A DNA stretch of 64,000 nt from an uncultured Duncaniella sp. (GCA_910577335.1 CAJTMJ010000012.1:24644-88643), one strand, 5' to 3'; numbered from the stretch's first letter, positions 7,804-17,069 are shown. Program-made: numbers and translations. The notes: a model not told the origin generated them from the sequence alone.

Positions 7804-9561
7804 TTATTTCTCCTTTAGGTCAAGACGTATCTGGAGTTCGTCAAGCTGCGAATCGTCGATGGCTGACGGAGCGTCGATCATCATATCTCTGCCCGAATTG
7901 TTTTTCGGGAAAGCTATGACATCACGGATGGAGTCAAGCCCGGCAAGGATAGAGACGAAGCGGTCGAAGCCGAATGCGAGACCTCCGTGAGGTGGCGCAC
8001 CGTACTTGAAGGCATTCATCAGGAAGCCGAATTTATATTGAGCATCCTCTTCCGAGAGACCGAGCAGACGGAACATCTTGTCCTGAAGTTCAGCCTCGTG
8101 GATACGTATGGAGCCGCCTCCGAGCTCGTTGCCGTTGACCACCATGTCGTAGGCAGTGGCACGGACATTGCCGGTGTCGGAGTCGAGCTTGTCGATATCG
8201 TCGGGGTTGGGAGAAGTGAAGGGATGGTGCATAGCGTAGTAGCGCTGAGTCTCGTCGTCCCATTCGAAGAGCGGGAAGTCGATGACCCAAAGGCAAGAGA
8301 ATTTCTGCGGGTCGCGCAGACCAAGGCGTGAACCCATCTCAAGACGCAGTTCGCACAGCTGCTTGCGGGTCTTCATGGTCTGACCGGCGAGTATAAGCAT
8401 CAGGTCGCCCGGCTTTGCACCGCCACGTTCAGCCCACTTGCGGAGGTCGTCATCAGAGTAAAATTTGGATACGGACGATTTGATAGAGCCGTCCTCTTCG
8501 ACCTTAACCCACATAAGACCTTTGGCGCCTACCTGAGGACGCTTCACGAAGTCGGTGAGCTGGTCGAGCTGCTTGCGGGTGTAACCTGCGCAACCGGGAG
8601 CTACTATCATGCCTACATACTCGGCATCGTCGAGCACAGCGAAGCCGTGACCCTCGGTGAGATCCTTGATTTCGACAAACTCCATGCCGAAGCGGGTATC
8701 GGGCTTGTCGGAACCGTAAAGACGCATAGCGTCATGCCATGTCATGCGCGGGAACGGCTCGGTGAAATCTATATCCTTGACATATTTAAAGATATGTTTC
8801 ACGAGACCTTCAAACATCTGGAGGACATCTTCCTGATTTACAAACGACATTTCACAGTCTATCTGAGTGAACTCAGGCTGACGGTCGGCACGGAGGTCTT
8901 CGTCACGGAAACATTTTACTATCTGGAAATAACGGTCGAAACCGCTGACCATAAGGAGCTGCTTGAAGGTCTGCGGCGACTGGGGGAGTGCATAGAACTC
9001 ACCGGGGTTCATGCGTGAGGGCACCACGAAGTCACGTGCGCCTTCGGGTGTTGACTTGATGAGCACCGGAGTCTCCACTTCGAGGAAGCCTTTAGAGTCA
9101 AGGTAGCGGCGTATCTCGAACGCCATGCGGTGGCGCAGTTCGAGGTTGGCGCGTACACAGTTTCTTCGGAGGTCGAGGTAGCGGTACTTCATGCGGAGGT
9201 CGTCGCCGCCGTCAGTGTTATCTTCGATGGTGAAAGGAGGTACCTCGCTGCGATTGAGCACCTTCAGCTCAGAGGCGATTATCTCTATGTCGCCGGTGGG
9301 GAGGTTGGGATTTTTGCTTGAACGCTCAGCCACTTTGCCGGTGATCTGCACCACGAACTCACGTCCGAGATGATTGGCGGCATCACAGAGGGCAGCGTCA
9401 GTATCGTTGTTGAACACCACTTGTGTCAATCCGTAACGGTCGCGGACATCGACAAAGGTCATACCGCCCATTTTACGGGCACGTTGAACCCAGCCGGCAA
9501 GTGTCACTACCTGTCCGGCATCACTTATGCGGAGTTCCCCGCAAGTTTTAGTCCTATACAT
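7804..9561 (-). CDS. aspS: aspartyl-tRNA synthetase
   Basis: Charges tRNA-Asp with aspartate. The 585-residue protein has the bacterial architecture: N-terminal OB-fold anticodon domain (residues 1-105, GWVQRARKMGGMTFVDVRDR), class II catalytic core with motif 2 FRDEDLRADRQPEFTQID, bacterial GAD insertion domain (about 280-410), and motif 3 in GLAFGFDRFVSILAG close to the C-terminus. It leads the leftward operon aspS, Nif3-like, zinc ribbon, slyD, efp and has a well-formed promoter at 9653-9684. Whether it is discriminating or also acts on tRNA-Asn cannot be told without the rest of the genome. Confidence 0.98.
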   Translation of the reverse strand: MYRTKTCGELRISDAGQVVTLAGWVQRARKMGGMTFVDVRDRYGLTQVVFNNDTDAALCDAANHLGREFVVQITGKVAERSSKNPNLPTGDIEIIASELKVLNRSEVPPFTIEDNTDGGDDLRMKYRYLDLRRNCVRANLELRHRMAFEIRRYLDSKGFLEVETPVLIKSTPEGARDFVVPSRMNPGEFYALPQSPQTFKQLLMVSGFDRYFQIVKCFRDEDLRADRQPEFTQIDCEMSFVNQEDVLQMFEGLVKHIFKYVKDIDFTEPFPRMTWHDAMRLYGSDKPDTRFGMEFVEIKDLTEGHGFAVLDDAEYVGMIVAPGCAGYTRKQLDQLTDFVKRPQVGAKGLMWVKVEEDGSIKSSVSKFYSDDDLRKWAERGGAKPGDLMLILAGQTMKTRKQLCELRLEMGSRLGLRDPQKFSCLWVIDFPLFEWDDETQRYYAMHHPFTSPNPDDIDKLDSDTGNVRATAYDMVVNGNELGGGSIRIHEAELQDKMFRLLGLSEEDAQYKFGFLMNAFKYGAPPHGGLAFGFDRFVSILAGLDSIRDVIAFPKNNSGRDMMIDAPSAIDDSQLDELQIRLDLKEK

Positions 9562-9652
9562 AAATTTTAAAAATCTATTCGGTTCAGTGGAAAATCCGGC
9601 GTCAGAGATTGTAAACCGTGAAGATTAACTGCCGCAGGGGTTCTCCAAGGTG

Positions 9653-9684
9653 CAAAATTACAAAGAAATATAAATAAACTCAAA
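9653..9684 (-). promoter_or_regulatory. Promoter of the aspS operon
   Basis: On the minus strand TTTG (9681-9684), a 20-bp spacer and TAATTTTG (9653-9660) followed by CACC match the Bacteroidetes -33/-7 promoter. It gives a leader of about 85 nt before the aspS start. Confidence 0.8.
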
Positions 9685-9740
9685 AAAAAGTGCGTATATG
9701 TGGAGGAATTTTGTTACTTTCGCTTGTTGAAAAGAAAGAA

Positions 9741-9822
9741 CTGATTTAAACTTTTTATAAAATATTAAAACAAGGCTGATTATAGGCGTTGTTTTAATAT
9801 AAATCAAGTTTAATCAATTCAG
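9741..9822 (+). promoter_or_regulatory. Structured leader upstream of dut (CTGATTTAAACTT hairpin)
   Basis: Outer arms CTGATTTAAACTT (9741-9753) and AAGTTTAATCAATTCAG (9806-9822) pair with a small bulge, and a perfect 12-bp inner stem ATATTAAAACAA (9762-9773) with TTGTTTTAATAT (9789-9800) closes a 15-nt loop. It ends 32 nt before the dut start. A weak -7-like TTACTTTCG occurs just upstream. Comparable hairpins occur before other genes in the window. Confidence 0.65.
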
Positions 9823-9854
9823 AGAGGGGATATTGGATAATAACTCAGAAATTT

Positions 9855-10298
9855 ATGGAACGAATCAAGGTAAAAATCATCAATGAATCAGGGCATGAAT
9901 TGCCAGCATACGAAACTTTCTCAGCCGCCGGTATGGATGTGCGCGCCAAACTCAGCGAACCCCTCACGTTGCAGCCTCTGCAAAGAGCGTTGATACCTAC
10001 CGGGTTGCGCATACAGCTTCCTGTGGGCTACGAATGTCAGGTGCGCCCCCGTTCAGGGCTTGCTTTGAAGCATGGTATTACCTTGGTGAACACCCCCGGC
10101 ACCGTTGATGCCGATTACCGTGGCGAGATAGGCATAATAGCCATCAATCTGTCGAACGATCCTTACACTATCACCGACGGCGAGCGTATAGCCCAGCTTG
10201 TGATCAAGGAATATGTGCATGTCACTTGGGAGCCTGTCGAGAGAATCGACGAGACAGAGCGTGGTGACGGTGCTTTCGGTCACACAGGTGTCAATTAA
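9855..10298 (+). CDS. dut: dUTP diphosphatase (dUTPase)
   Basis: Hydrolyses dUTP to dUMP and pyrophosphate, limiting uracil in DNA and feeding dTMP synthesis. The 147-residue trimeric-type dUTPase shows the five family motifs in order: AGMDVRA (I), RPRSGLALKHG (II), NTPGTVDADYRGEIG (III, with the catalytic Asp), RIAQLV (IV) and RGDGAFGHTG (V, the P-loop-like tail). It is followed 26 bp later by the TPR gene, a neighbourhood conserved in Bacteroidetes. The ATG at 9855 fits the family N-terminus. Confidence 0.98.
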   Translation: MERIKVKIINESGHELPAYETFSAAGMDVRAKLSEPLTLQPLQRALIPTGLRIQLPVGYECQVRPRSGLALKHGITLVNTPGTVDADYRGEIGIIAINLSNDPYTITDGERIAQLVIKEYVHVTWEPVERIDETERGDGAFGHTGVN

Positions 10299-10324
10299 CC
10301 CCTTTATCAACGAATTTTTTATTT

Positions 10325-12064
10325 ATGAAGAAACTCCCGTTATTAATACTTGCGATACTTGCGCTCGGCGTACTCACCGCCGTGTCGAAGACTCGCCGCG
10401 GTCCTACTGATGAGGATATCCGCAAAGCCGACTACCTGTATCTGGAGGCTCTGCGCGCCAAATCGCAGGGTCAGGGTGACGCAGCTTTCGACCTGCTCAT
10501 GCGCGCCAGAGAACTTAACCCAGCCGATGAAGAGATAGGCGAAGAGCTTGCCGGGTATGTGCTCAGCATCTCGGAGGGTGACTCTGTGGTTGTGGCACAG
10601 GGTGTGGAGATGATGCGGGATTATTATGACAAAAATCAGGACGATTATTTCTCAAGTGTGAAATATGCCTTGCTCAACGAGCAGATTCTGAACCGTGAGG
10701 AGGCTCTGCGAGTGTGGAAGAATCTGCATACACGTTATCCCGACCGTGACGAGGTGACCTATCGCTATGCTCAGGTGCTCGGACAGGGTGGCACGGAAGA
10801 TGACCGCAGACATGCCATAGCCATCTATGATTCGCTTGAGATTCTGACCGGGAAGAGCATACCGCTGTCGAGCAAAAAGATACAGTTGTATTTCAACGCC
10901 AATGACACTGCCAAGATACTTGAGGAGGTTGACGCTTTGCGCAATTCAGCCGCCAACAATGTGGATTACTTGGTGTTCTCAGGCGACATTTACTCCATGT
11001 TCAAACATAACGACGAGGCTAAAGGATTCTATGACCAAGCTTGTGCCACAGATCCTTCAAGCGGTCTTGCTTATTATTCAAGAGCCCAGTTCTACAAATC
11101 GCTTGGCGACTCTGCTGCGTTTGACCGGGAGGTGTTTCAGGCATTGAAGCAGGATAACCTTGATGTGGATACCAAGCTCGTCATCCTGCGAAGCTATATA
11201 CAGGAGATGTATAATGACAGTGTGCAGCAGCCGCGCATCAAACAGTTGTTTGACGTGCTGATTGACCAGCACCCTCATGAGCATGACCTTCACGATATGT
11301 ATGCCCGTTATCTTATCATTGCCAAGGATTATGCCGGGGCTGCAGCTCAGGAGGAGCTGACACTTGACCTTGACCCTGCCGACGAGGAAGGGTGGGAGAT
11401 GCTGACATCGCTCTACCTCCAGATTGACGACCTTGAAAAGGCTGAGAAGACGGTGATGAAGTCCCTGAGGTATTATCCCGACAATGCGAAGCAGTATCTC
11501 GTGCTCGGTTCGATATATTCACAGCAGGGTAAGCGTGACGAGGCTGCCAAAAAGTACGATAAGGGGCTTGAACTAACCGATTCGGCGGATGTGGCTCTGC
11601 TTTCGAGCATCTACGGGGCGATAGGTGATAACTTCTATGCCGATGAGAAAGCCGATTCAGCTTTCGTATACTATAAAAAAGCGCTTCTGTATAATCCTGA
11701 AAATTATCTTGCTCTTAACAACTGCGCCTACTATCTGGCATGTGAGGGGAAAGACCTTGACGAGGCTCTGAGCATGATTGAGAAGGTTATGGCGGTCGAG
11801 GCGGATAACCCTACCTCGATGGACACATACGCATGGGTGCTATTCAAGCGTAAGGATTATGCCAAAGCCCGTGAAATAATTGACAAGACATTGGAGCTGT
11901 CGGAAGAGGAGTCGCCCGAGCTGCTTGAACATGCGGGTGACATATACTTCATGGACGGCGAGCCTGATCAGGCATTGGAATTTTGGAAATCAGCGTTGAA
12001 ACTTGATCCGGACAATGAGTTGCTCGGCAGGAAAGTGAAACATAAAACATACTTCTTCAAATGA
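10325..12064 (+). CDS. tetratricopeptide repeat protein
   Basis: A 579-residue protein with an N-terminal signal/anchor (MKKLPLLILAILALGVLTAV) and repeated TPR-like helix pairs throughout, for example DAAFDLLMRARELNPAD near residue 55, DEAKGFYDQACATDPSSG, ADSAFVYYKKALLYNPENY and DQALEFWKSALKLDPDNE at the C-terminus. TPR arrays are scaffolds for protein contacts; this one is expected in the periplasm. Its stop overlaps the ATG of the DUF4292 gene (ATGA), so the two are translationally coupled. The dut-TPR-DUF4292-EnvC order suggests an envelope-assembly or cell-division role, which remains inference. Confidence 0.9.
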   Translation: MKKLPLLILAILALGVLTAVSKTRRGPTDEDIRKADYLYLEALRAKSQGQGDAAFDLLMRARELNPADEEIGEELAGYVLSISEGDSVVVAQGVEMMRDYYDKNQDDYFSSVKYALLNEQILNREEALRVWKNLHTRYPDRDEVTYRYAQVLGQGGTEDDRRHAIAIYDSLEILTGKSIPLSSKKIQLYFNANDTAKILEEVDALRNSAANNVDYLVFSGDIYSMFKHNDEAKGFYDQACATDPSSGLAYYSRAQFYKSLGDSAAFDREVFQALKQDNLDVDTKLVILRSYIQEMYNDSVQQPRIKQLFDVLIDQHPHEHDLHDMYARYLIIAKDYAGAAAQEELTLDLDPADEEGWEMLTSLYLQIDDLEKAEKTVMKSLRYYPDNAKQYLVLGSIYSQQGKRDEAAKKYDKGLELTDSADVALLSSIYGAIGDNFYADEKADSAFVYYKKALLYNPENYLALNNCAYYLACEGKDLDEALSMIEKVMAVEADNPTSMDTYAWVLFKRKDYAKAREIIDKTLELSEEESPELLEHAGDIYFMDGEPDQALEFWKSALKLDPDNELLGRKVKHKTYFFK

Positions 12065-12909
12065 GATTGAAATATCTGTTCATCACACTTCTCTCCATGT
12101 TGTTGCTTTGGTCGTGCGGAAGCGGAAAGCACGCCGTAGTGTCGCCCGGCTATGAGGTGGCTAATCCGGACGCGGTTCTTGGTAAGAAAGAGCTGCGCGA
12201 GCTTTTCTCGTCGCTTAAAAGTTCCTACGGAGAGTGGCATGACGTGAAAATGCCAGTGAAAATGAGACTCAAAAGTCCGAAGTCGTTTAATATAAGCGGT
12301 AATATCACCATGGTAAAGGATGAGTCGATATATCTTTCGCTGAGGGTGTTTGGTATGGAGGTCGCATCTCTGATGGTGAACAACGACTCCATATATGCGC
12401 TCTACAAGATGGATAAAATATATTTTGCGGAGGATATAGCCGGATTCCTCGGCGACTTCCCCGCCACCGTGGGCAATTTGCAGAGTCTGCTGCTTGGACG
12501 GGCTTTTCAGCTCGGCAATGACGGGCTTGACCTCTCTCGCTGTTCGCTTGCGGGCACAGGGATGGAATGGCTTATAACCCCGGCAGGAGCGCCGAGAGGA
12601 ATAAGCTACGAATTTGCCGTGGCGATGCCTGCCAATCATGTGCGTACTGTGAGCGTTAATGTGCCGGGGCGCAATCCGATGGTTGCGTCATACTCTGACT
12701 TTGAGATGACTCAGGCAGGGTCGGTGGCAAGTGTCACAGAGGTGGAAGCGTCAACTTCAAAGACGAAGTTTGATGCCGAACTGGAGTTTAACCTCGGTCG
12801 TGCCGAGTGGAACGCCGGCGGAGTGAAGTCATGGAGCGCGCCGAAAGGATACAGGCGAGTGACAAAGGCAGAGGTGCTGAAGATATTCAAAGCCCTCGGA
12901 CGTATGTAA
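12061..12909 (+). CDS. DUF4292 domain lipoprotein
   Basis: A 282-residue lipoprotein: signal peptide with lipobox LWSC at about residues 16-19, then GSGKHAVV. The body resembles DUF4292, a Bacteroidetes family with a LolA/LolB-like half-barrel (alternating segments such as VKMPVKMRLKSPKSFNISG and SIYLSLRVFGMEVASLMV). A role in lipoprotein or lipid handling at the outer membrane has been suggested from fold only. It starts inside the stop codon of the TPR gene and is followed by the EnvC-type gene after 47 bp. Confidence 0.82.
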   Translation: MRLKYLFITLLSMLLLWSCGSGKHAVVSPGYEVANPDAVLGKKELRELFSSLKSSYGEWHDVKMPVKMRLKSPKSFNISGNITMVKDESIYLSLRVFGMEVASLMVNNDSIYALYKMDKIYFAEDIAGFLGDFPATVGNLQSLLLGRAFQLGNDGLDLSRCSLAGTGMEWLITPAGAPRGISYEFAVAMPANHVRTVSVNVPGRNPMVASYSDFEMTQAGSVASVTEVEASTSKTKFDAELEFNLGRAEWNAGGVKSWSAPKGYRRVTKAEVLKIFKALGRM

Positions 12910-12956
12910 GTATTCATCAAGCGACAGTGTAATATATAGGAAATACAAGAGTTAAG

Positions 12957-14360
12957 ATGCGGAGATTCCCTTTAGGCAGATGGATGGTTAAAGTTGCCCT
13001 CATATTGGCGGCTCTGCTTGTCGTGGCTCCTGTTGCCGATGCGCAAAGACAGAAAAGAACTACTAAAAGTGCGCAAACTTCAAAGGCAAAGAAGGGTAAC
13101 ACGGGAAAGGCAAGGAGCATGGAGTCGGTGAGGAAGGATAAGAACACGACCCAGAAACGTATTTCGGAAACCGCCACCAAGATCAAGACCAATGAAAAGG
13201 AATTGAACAGGCAATTGAATAAACTTAACTCCCTGAATGCAGATATTGAGACGAATAGGGCAAAGGTTAATGGCTTGCGCAGCGTTGTAGACTCATTGGG
13301 TACACAGATAAACATAACCAATGATTCAATCGGCATGTTGGAAAAGGAATTGGGGAATATGCGGGCGGCATACGTGAAAGCGTTGAAGCAGATGCAGCCA
13401 CATTCGGGGGAGATGAATATATTGACATTTATTTTCTCGTCGAAGGATTTCAAAGAGGCTTACCGGCGTGTGAGGTATCTGCGCCAGTTCTCGGTATGGC
13501 GTGACAGAAAGACAAATGATATAGAGGAGGTGATAGAGCGGGTAAACGAACGTCGCCATCACCTCACGTCGCTGAAACAAAATCAGGACAACGCCTACAT
13601 GAAGGCTGAGGAGGCGAGCAAGCTGCTTGTCAAGCAGCAGGATGAGTCAAAGCAGATGGTGTCTATGCTCCGGAAGGAGGACGCCTCTCTTCGAAAAGCC
13701 TTGAACGAGCATAAACGCCGTGCTGCGGCTCTTGACCGTGAGCTTGACCGACTGATAGCAGCCGAACAGGCAAGAATAGCCCGAGAGGAAGCCGAGCGGA
13801 AAAAACGTGAGGAGGCAGCAGCTAAAAAGAAAGGCTCAGTCACCGCCGCAGGTGGCGATAAGGGGAGTGACCGCTCCGCCAAGGATGTAGCCTCGGCAAA
13901 TGCGAAGGTGCAGACGGCAGCCGAAACCGCCGCTTCAGATCTCACAGGGTCTTTTGCCGGGAATAAGGGTAAATTGCTGTTCCCCGTCTCCGGACGCTAT
14001 AAGATAGTGCGTAAATTCGGGCGTCAGCCGCACCCAACCCTCCCGCATGTCGAGACCGATAACTCAGGTATAGATATAGAGGTGGGTAAAGGCTCTCAGG
14101 CTCGTGCGGTGTTTGCCGGCAAAGTCTCGGCAATCTTCAAGCAGGACGGATTCAACTCTATAGTGATGATACGCCATGGCAAATATATAACCATCTATGC
14201 CGGACTTGCCGGTGTGGGTGTAAGGCAGGGTGACACCGTGAAAGCCGGACAGTCGTTGGGACAGATTTATTCCGATCCGGAGGATTCCAACAGGACAATC
14301 CTGCATTTCGAGATTCGCCATGAGCGACAAAAGCTTAATCCCACCCTTTGGGTGAGATAA
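12957..14360 (+). CDS. EnvC-type murein hydrolase activator with degenerate LytM domain
   Basis: A 467-residue secreted protein: signal sequence to about residue 26 (VVAPVADAQ), a long coiled coil from about 50 to 300, a low-complexity Lys/Ala linker and a C-terminal M23/LytM domain (about 335-467). In the LytM domain the zinc ligands of true peptidases are not conserved: the first HxxxD position reads NSGID, the usual tyrosine-alanine-histidine reads IYAGL, and the terminal HxH reads ILHFE. Loss of these residues is the hallmark of EnvC, which activates cell-division amidases instead of cutting murein itself. The three-gene cluster TPR, DUF4292, EnvC supports an envelope-division function. 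Confidence 0.9.
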   Translation: MRRFPLGRWMVKVALILAALLVVAPVADAQRQKRTTKSAQTSKAKKGNTGKARSMESVRKDKNTTQKRISETATKIKTNEKELNRQLNKLNSLNADIETNRAKVNGLRSVVDSLGTQINITNDSIGMLEKELGNMRAAYVKALKQMQPHSGEMNILTFIFSSKDFKEAYRRVRYLRQFSVWRDRKTNDIEEVIERVNERRHHLTSLKQNQDNAYMKAEEASKLLVKQQDESKQMVSMLRKEDASLRKALNEHKRRAAALDRELDRLIAAEQARIAREEAERKKREEAAAKKKGSVTAAGGDKGSDRSAKDVASANAKVQTAAETAASDLTGSFAGNKGKLLFPVSGRYKIVRKFGRQPHPTLPHVETDNSGIDIEVGKGSQARAVFAGKVSAIFKQDGFNSIVMIRHGKYITIYAGLAGVGVRQGDTVKAGQSLGQIYSDPEDSNRTILHFEIRHERQKLNPTLWVR

Positions 14361-14406
14361 ACTGCATGTCGGAGCAAACTTATTTGTTTGCCCGTTAGTT
14401 AATAAA

Positions 14407-14446
14407 GAACTGATTTATATCTTTTACGAAAAGTATAAACCGGTTC
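14407..14446 (+). promoter_or_regulatory. Leader hairpin before the DEAD-box helicase gene
   Basis: GAACTGATTTATATCTTTT pairs with AAAAGTATAAACCGGTTC across a 3-nt loop with two interruptions. It ends 17 nt before the ATG. The left arm shares CTGATTTA with the leaders of dut, the DUF3256 gene and era. Confidence 0.6.
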
Positions 14447-14463
14447 AATAAAAAAGATTGAAA

Positions 14464-16188
14464 ATGAAAACATTTGAAGAGATTGGCGTAAGCGAACCGC
14501 TGCGCAAGGCGGTGGAAGAGCTGGGATTCGAAGTCCCTATGCCTATACAGGAGAGAGTTATACCGAGATTGCTGGGTGATGCCCATGACATTGTGGCACT
14601 CGCTCAGACCGGAACAGGTAAAACAGCAGCTTTCGGACTGCCCGTGCTCCAGAGGGTGAAGCCGGACGACAAGACTCCCCAAGCGTTGATACTTGCTCCG
14701 ACACGTGAACTTTGTCTACAGATAGGGAGTGACCTTGCCGATTTTTCAAAGTATATACCCGGCGTGAAAGTGCTGCCCGTATATGGCGGGTCGAGCATCG
14801 AAAGTCAGATAAGGGCTTTGCGTTACGGGGTTCAGGTGATAGTAGCCACTCCGGGACGATTGATCGACCTTATAAAACGAGGTGTGGTGAAGCTCGATAA
14901 TGTCCACACTGTGGTACTCGACGAGGCAGACGAGATGCTCAACATGGGATTCCTTGATTCCATCGAAGAGATATTGTCGTATGTGCCCGAGGACCGTAAG
15001 ATGCTTCTGTTTTCAGCCACTATGCCGGCAGATATCCTAAAGATAGCCAAGAACTACATGAAGGATTACGAGGAGATAGTGGTAGGCTCGCGCAACGAGG
15101 GTGCGGAGAATGTGCGCCACATATATTATATGGTGAACGCACGTGACAAATATCTTGCGTTGAAGCGTATCGCCGACAATTCACCTAATATATATGCCAT
15201 CATCTTCTGCCGCACACGTCGTGACACTCAGGAGGTGGCTGACAACCTTATTCGTGACGGCTATAATGCGGAAGCGCTTCACGGCGACCTGTCGCAGCAG
15301 CAGCGTGACATAGTGATGAAGAAGTTCCGTGACAGAGTGGTGTCGCTGCTTGTGGCAACCGATGTGGCTGCACGAGGACTCGATGTTGACAACCTCACAC
15401 ATGTCATCAACTACGGACTCCCCGATGACACAGCCGTATACACCCACCGTTCAGGTCGTACCGGGCGTGCTGGTAAGTCGGGCGTGTCTATTGCCATAAT
15501 CCATTCACGAGAGAAGGGTAAGCTGCGTGAAATAGAACGCACTATCGGTAAGAAATTCGAACATAAGGATGTCCCGACACCTGAGCATATAATCGAAAAG
15601 CAACTTTACAACCTCGCTGACCGTATAGAGCGTGTGAAGGTCAACGAAGAGGAGATAGCTCCGTATCTCCACGGCATATCCCGCAAACTCGAATGGCTTT
15701 CGGAAGAGGATTTGCTTAAACGTGTCATCTCGCTTGAGTTCAACCGACTCTTGGAATATTACAAAGATGCCCCGAAGATTGACTTCATCGATGCCAAGCC
15801 TGAGCGTAGCGAACGCAAGGGAAAGAAGGGTGATAAATTCAATGATCGTCCTAAAGATGACAAGGAGAAAGATCGCCGTACGGCAGAGCGTGGCATGGAG
15901 CGTATATATATTAATGTGGGAAAACGTGACGGATTCTTTGCCGGAAACCTCATTGATATGCTCAACAAGCTCGTCACCGGCAAGCGTGTGGATGTCGGAC
16001 GTATAGACCTGCTGCCGGGTTACTCTCTGTTTGACGTGAAGAAAGCTGATGCCCGCAAGGTGGTGGGCGCACTCACCGGAGCTGACTTCTACGGCAAGCG
16101 TATACACAGCGAGATAGCCGATGCTGAGCGAGACTATTCGAAAATCTCCGACAAAAAGAGCAAAGCGAAACCTAAAAATAGGAAATAA
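14464..16188 (+). CDS. DEAD-box ATP-dependent RNA helicase with DbpA-type RNA-binding domain
   Basis: Unwinds RNA duplexes, probably in ribosome assembly or mRNA turnover. Motifs in order: Q motif (PMPIQERVIP), I AQTGTGKT, Ia APTREL, Ib TPGR, II DEAD in VLDEADEML, III SAT, then domain 2 with IIFCRT, ATDVAARGLDV and HRSGRTGRAGKSG. After about residue 440 comes a Lys/Asp-rich linker and a C-terminal domain (MERIYINVGKRDGFFAGNL to the KRIHSEIA block) like the RNA-recognition fold of CsdA/DbpA. I use the ATG at 14464; a TTG two codons upstream is possible but unnecessary. The gene is alone, preceded by a hairpin leader, which in other bacteria often relates to cold or autoregulation (inference here). 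Confidence 0.95.
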   Translation: MKTFEEIGVSEPLRKAVEELGFEVPMPIQERVIPRLLGDAHDIVALAQTGTGKTAAFGLPVLQRVKPDDKTPQALILAPTRELCLQIGSDLADFSKYIPGVKVLPVYGGSSIESQIRALRYGVQVIVATPGRLIDLIKRGVVKLDNVHTVVLDEADEMLNMGFLDSIEEILSYVPEDRKMLLFSATMPADILKIAKNYMKDYEEIVVGSRNEGAENVRHIYYMVNARDKYLALKRIADNSPNIYAIIFCRTRRDTQEVADNLIRDGYNAEALHGDLSQQQRDIVMKKFRDRVVSLLVATDVAARGLDVDNLTHVINYGLPDDTAVYTHRSGRTGRAGKSGVSIAIIHSREKGKLREIERTIGKKFEHKDVPTPEHIIEKQLYNLADRIERVKVNEEEIAPYLHGISRKLEWLSEEDLLKRVISLEFNRLLEYYKDAPKIDFIDAKPERSERKGKKGDKFNDRPKDDKEKDRRTAERGMERIYINVGKRDGFFAGNLIDMLNKLVTGKRVDVGRIDLLPGYSLFDVKKADARKVVGALTGADFYGKRIHSEIADAERDYSKISDKKSKAKPKNRK

Positions 16189-16255
16189 CGCATCAAAATA
16201 AAAAATAACGCATCCCGGAGTTTACTTTAGGCAGTTTTGTCAGTCATATTATTAA

Positions 16256-16340
16256 GGAGCTGATTTAAACTTTTGAAATTTCGAAAACAAGGTAAATTTC
16301 AGCCTTAGTTTAACATTTTAAAAAAAAGTTTAAATCCCTT
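16256..16340 (+). promoter_or_regulatory. Structured leader before the DUF3256 gene
   Basis: GATTTAAACTTTT (16262-16274) is perfectly complementary to AAAAGTTTAAATC (16324-16336); a smaller stem (GAAATTT with AAATTTC) lies inside. The left arm contains CTGATTTAAACTTTT, nearly identical to the dut leader. The structure ends about 30 nt before the start codon. Confidence 0.7.
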
Positions 16341-16371
16341 CTATACGTATCATTCAAACAACTATCAAAAT

Positions 16372-17013
16372 ATGAGAAAAATAGCGTTACATATAATAAT
16401 GGTGTTGGCGGCTATAAGCTGCTATGCCCAAACAGGCGACGTGGCTGACGCATTTGCCAATGCTCCGAAGTCGGTTTTCCCATTGCTCGATTCAAACACC
16501 CGTTTGGATATGATAGATTATTTCAGGAATGGCTTGGCAACACCCTCCCAAAACGCATTGGAGGGGAAGTCGCAGATTACCGAGCTGACACCTGAATATA
16601 TGAATGTGAAAATGACTGACTCGTCCACGGCACAGTTGATACTGCTTAAGGACGGTAGGCAGTATGTAGTAGCACTTATCAACACCGTGGCAGCTCCCGG
16701 ACTTGACTCCAATATGAAGTTTTATCTCTATGAGGATGAGACTTGGAGTCAGCTGGATTCCAAATATAAATTCAGCAAGCCGGGATGGAAAGAATGGCTC
16801 ACACCCGAGGGCAAAGCTCATCAGGACGAGGTGGAAATGCAGGTACCTTTCATGCTTGTGTCATATAAATATGACCCTGCGAGCAAGAATCTGGTGCTTA
16901 CCAACAACTTGTCGAAATTTCTTGACAAAGAATTGTATGAGTCCATTTCTTCCTATCTGATGCCGCAGCTTGTTTATGCGTGGAATGGCACCAAGTTTGT
17001 GTTAAAGAAGTAA
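16372..17013 (+). CDS. DUF3256 family exported protein
   Basis: A 213-residue protein with a cleavable signal peptide (MRKIALHIIMVLAAISCYAQ, cleavage after CYAQ). The start of the mature part, DVADAFANAPKSVFPLLDSNTRLDMIDYF (first segment), is characteristic of DUF3256, a Bacteroidales-restricted family of periplasmic proteins. No catalytic motif is visible and function is unknown. It lies upstream of the DUF177-rpmF-fabH group, but those genes have their own promoter, so it appears to be a separate unit with a structured leader. Confidence 0.85.
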   Translation: MRKIALHIIMVLAAISCYAQTGDVADAFANAPKSVFPLLDSNTRLDMIDYFRNGLATPSQNALEGKSQITELTPEYMNVKMTDSSTAQLILLKDGRQYVVALINTVAAPGLDSNMKFYLYEDETWSQLDSKYKFSKPGWKEWLTPEGKAHQDEVEMQVPFMLVSYKYDPASKNLVLTNNLSKFLDKELYESISSYLMPQLVYAWNGTKFVLKK

Positions 17014-17038
17014 CTGAGCATAAAAATTTTGGTAATAT

Positions 17039-17069
17039 TTTGAAATCTAAAAGATTTTGTCTACCTTTG
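17039..17069 (+). promoter_or_regulatory. Promoter of the DUF177-rpmF unit
   Basis: TTTG (17039-17042), 19-bp spacer, TACCTTTG (17062-17069) followed by CAC: a complete match to the Bacteroidetes -33/-7 consensus with ideal spacing. It gives a leader of about 20 nt before the GTG start of the DUF177 gene. Confidence 0.88.

Noticed and set aside
14458..14463. TTG start two codons before the helicase ATG
   Set aside because: The ATG at 14464 gives the normal N-terminus and no other evidence supports the TTG.
16183..16214. 12-bp direct repeat AAATAACGCATC at the end of the helicase gene
   Set aside because: A short duplication spanning the stop codon with no further copies; probably replication slippage.
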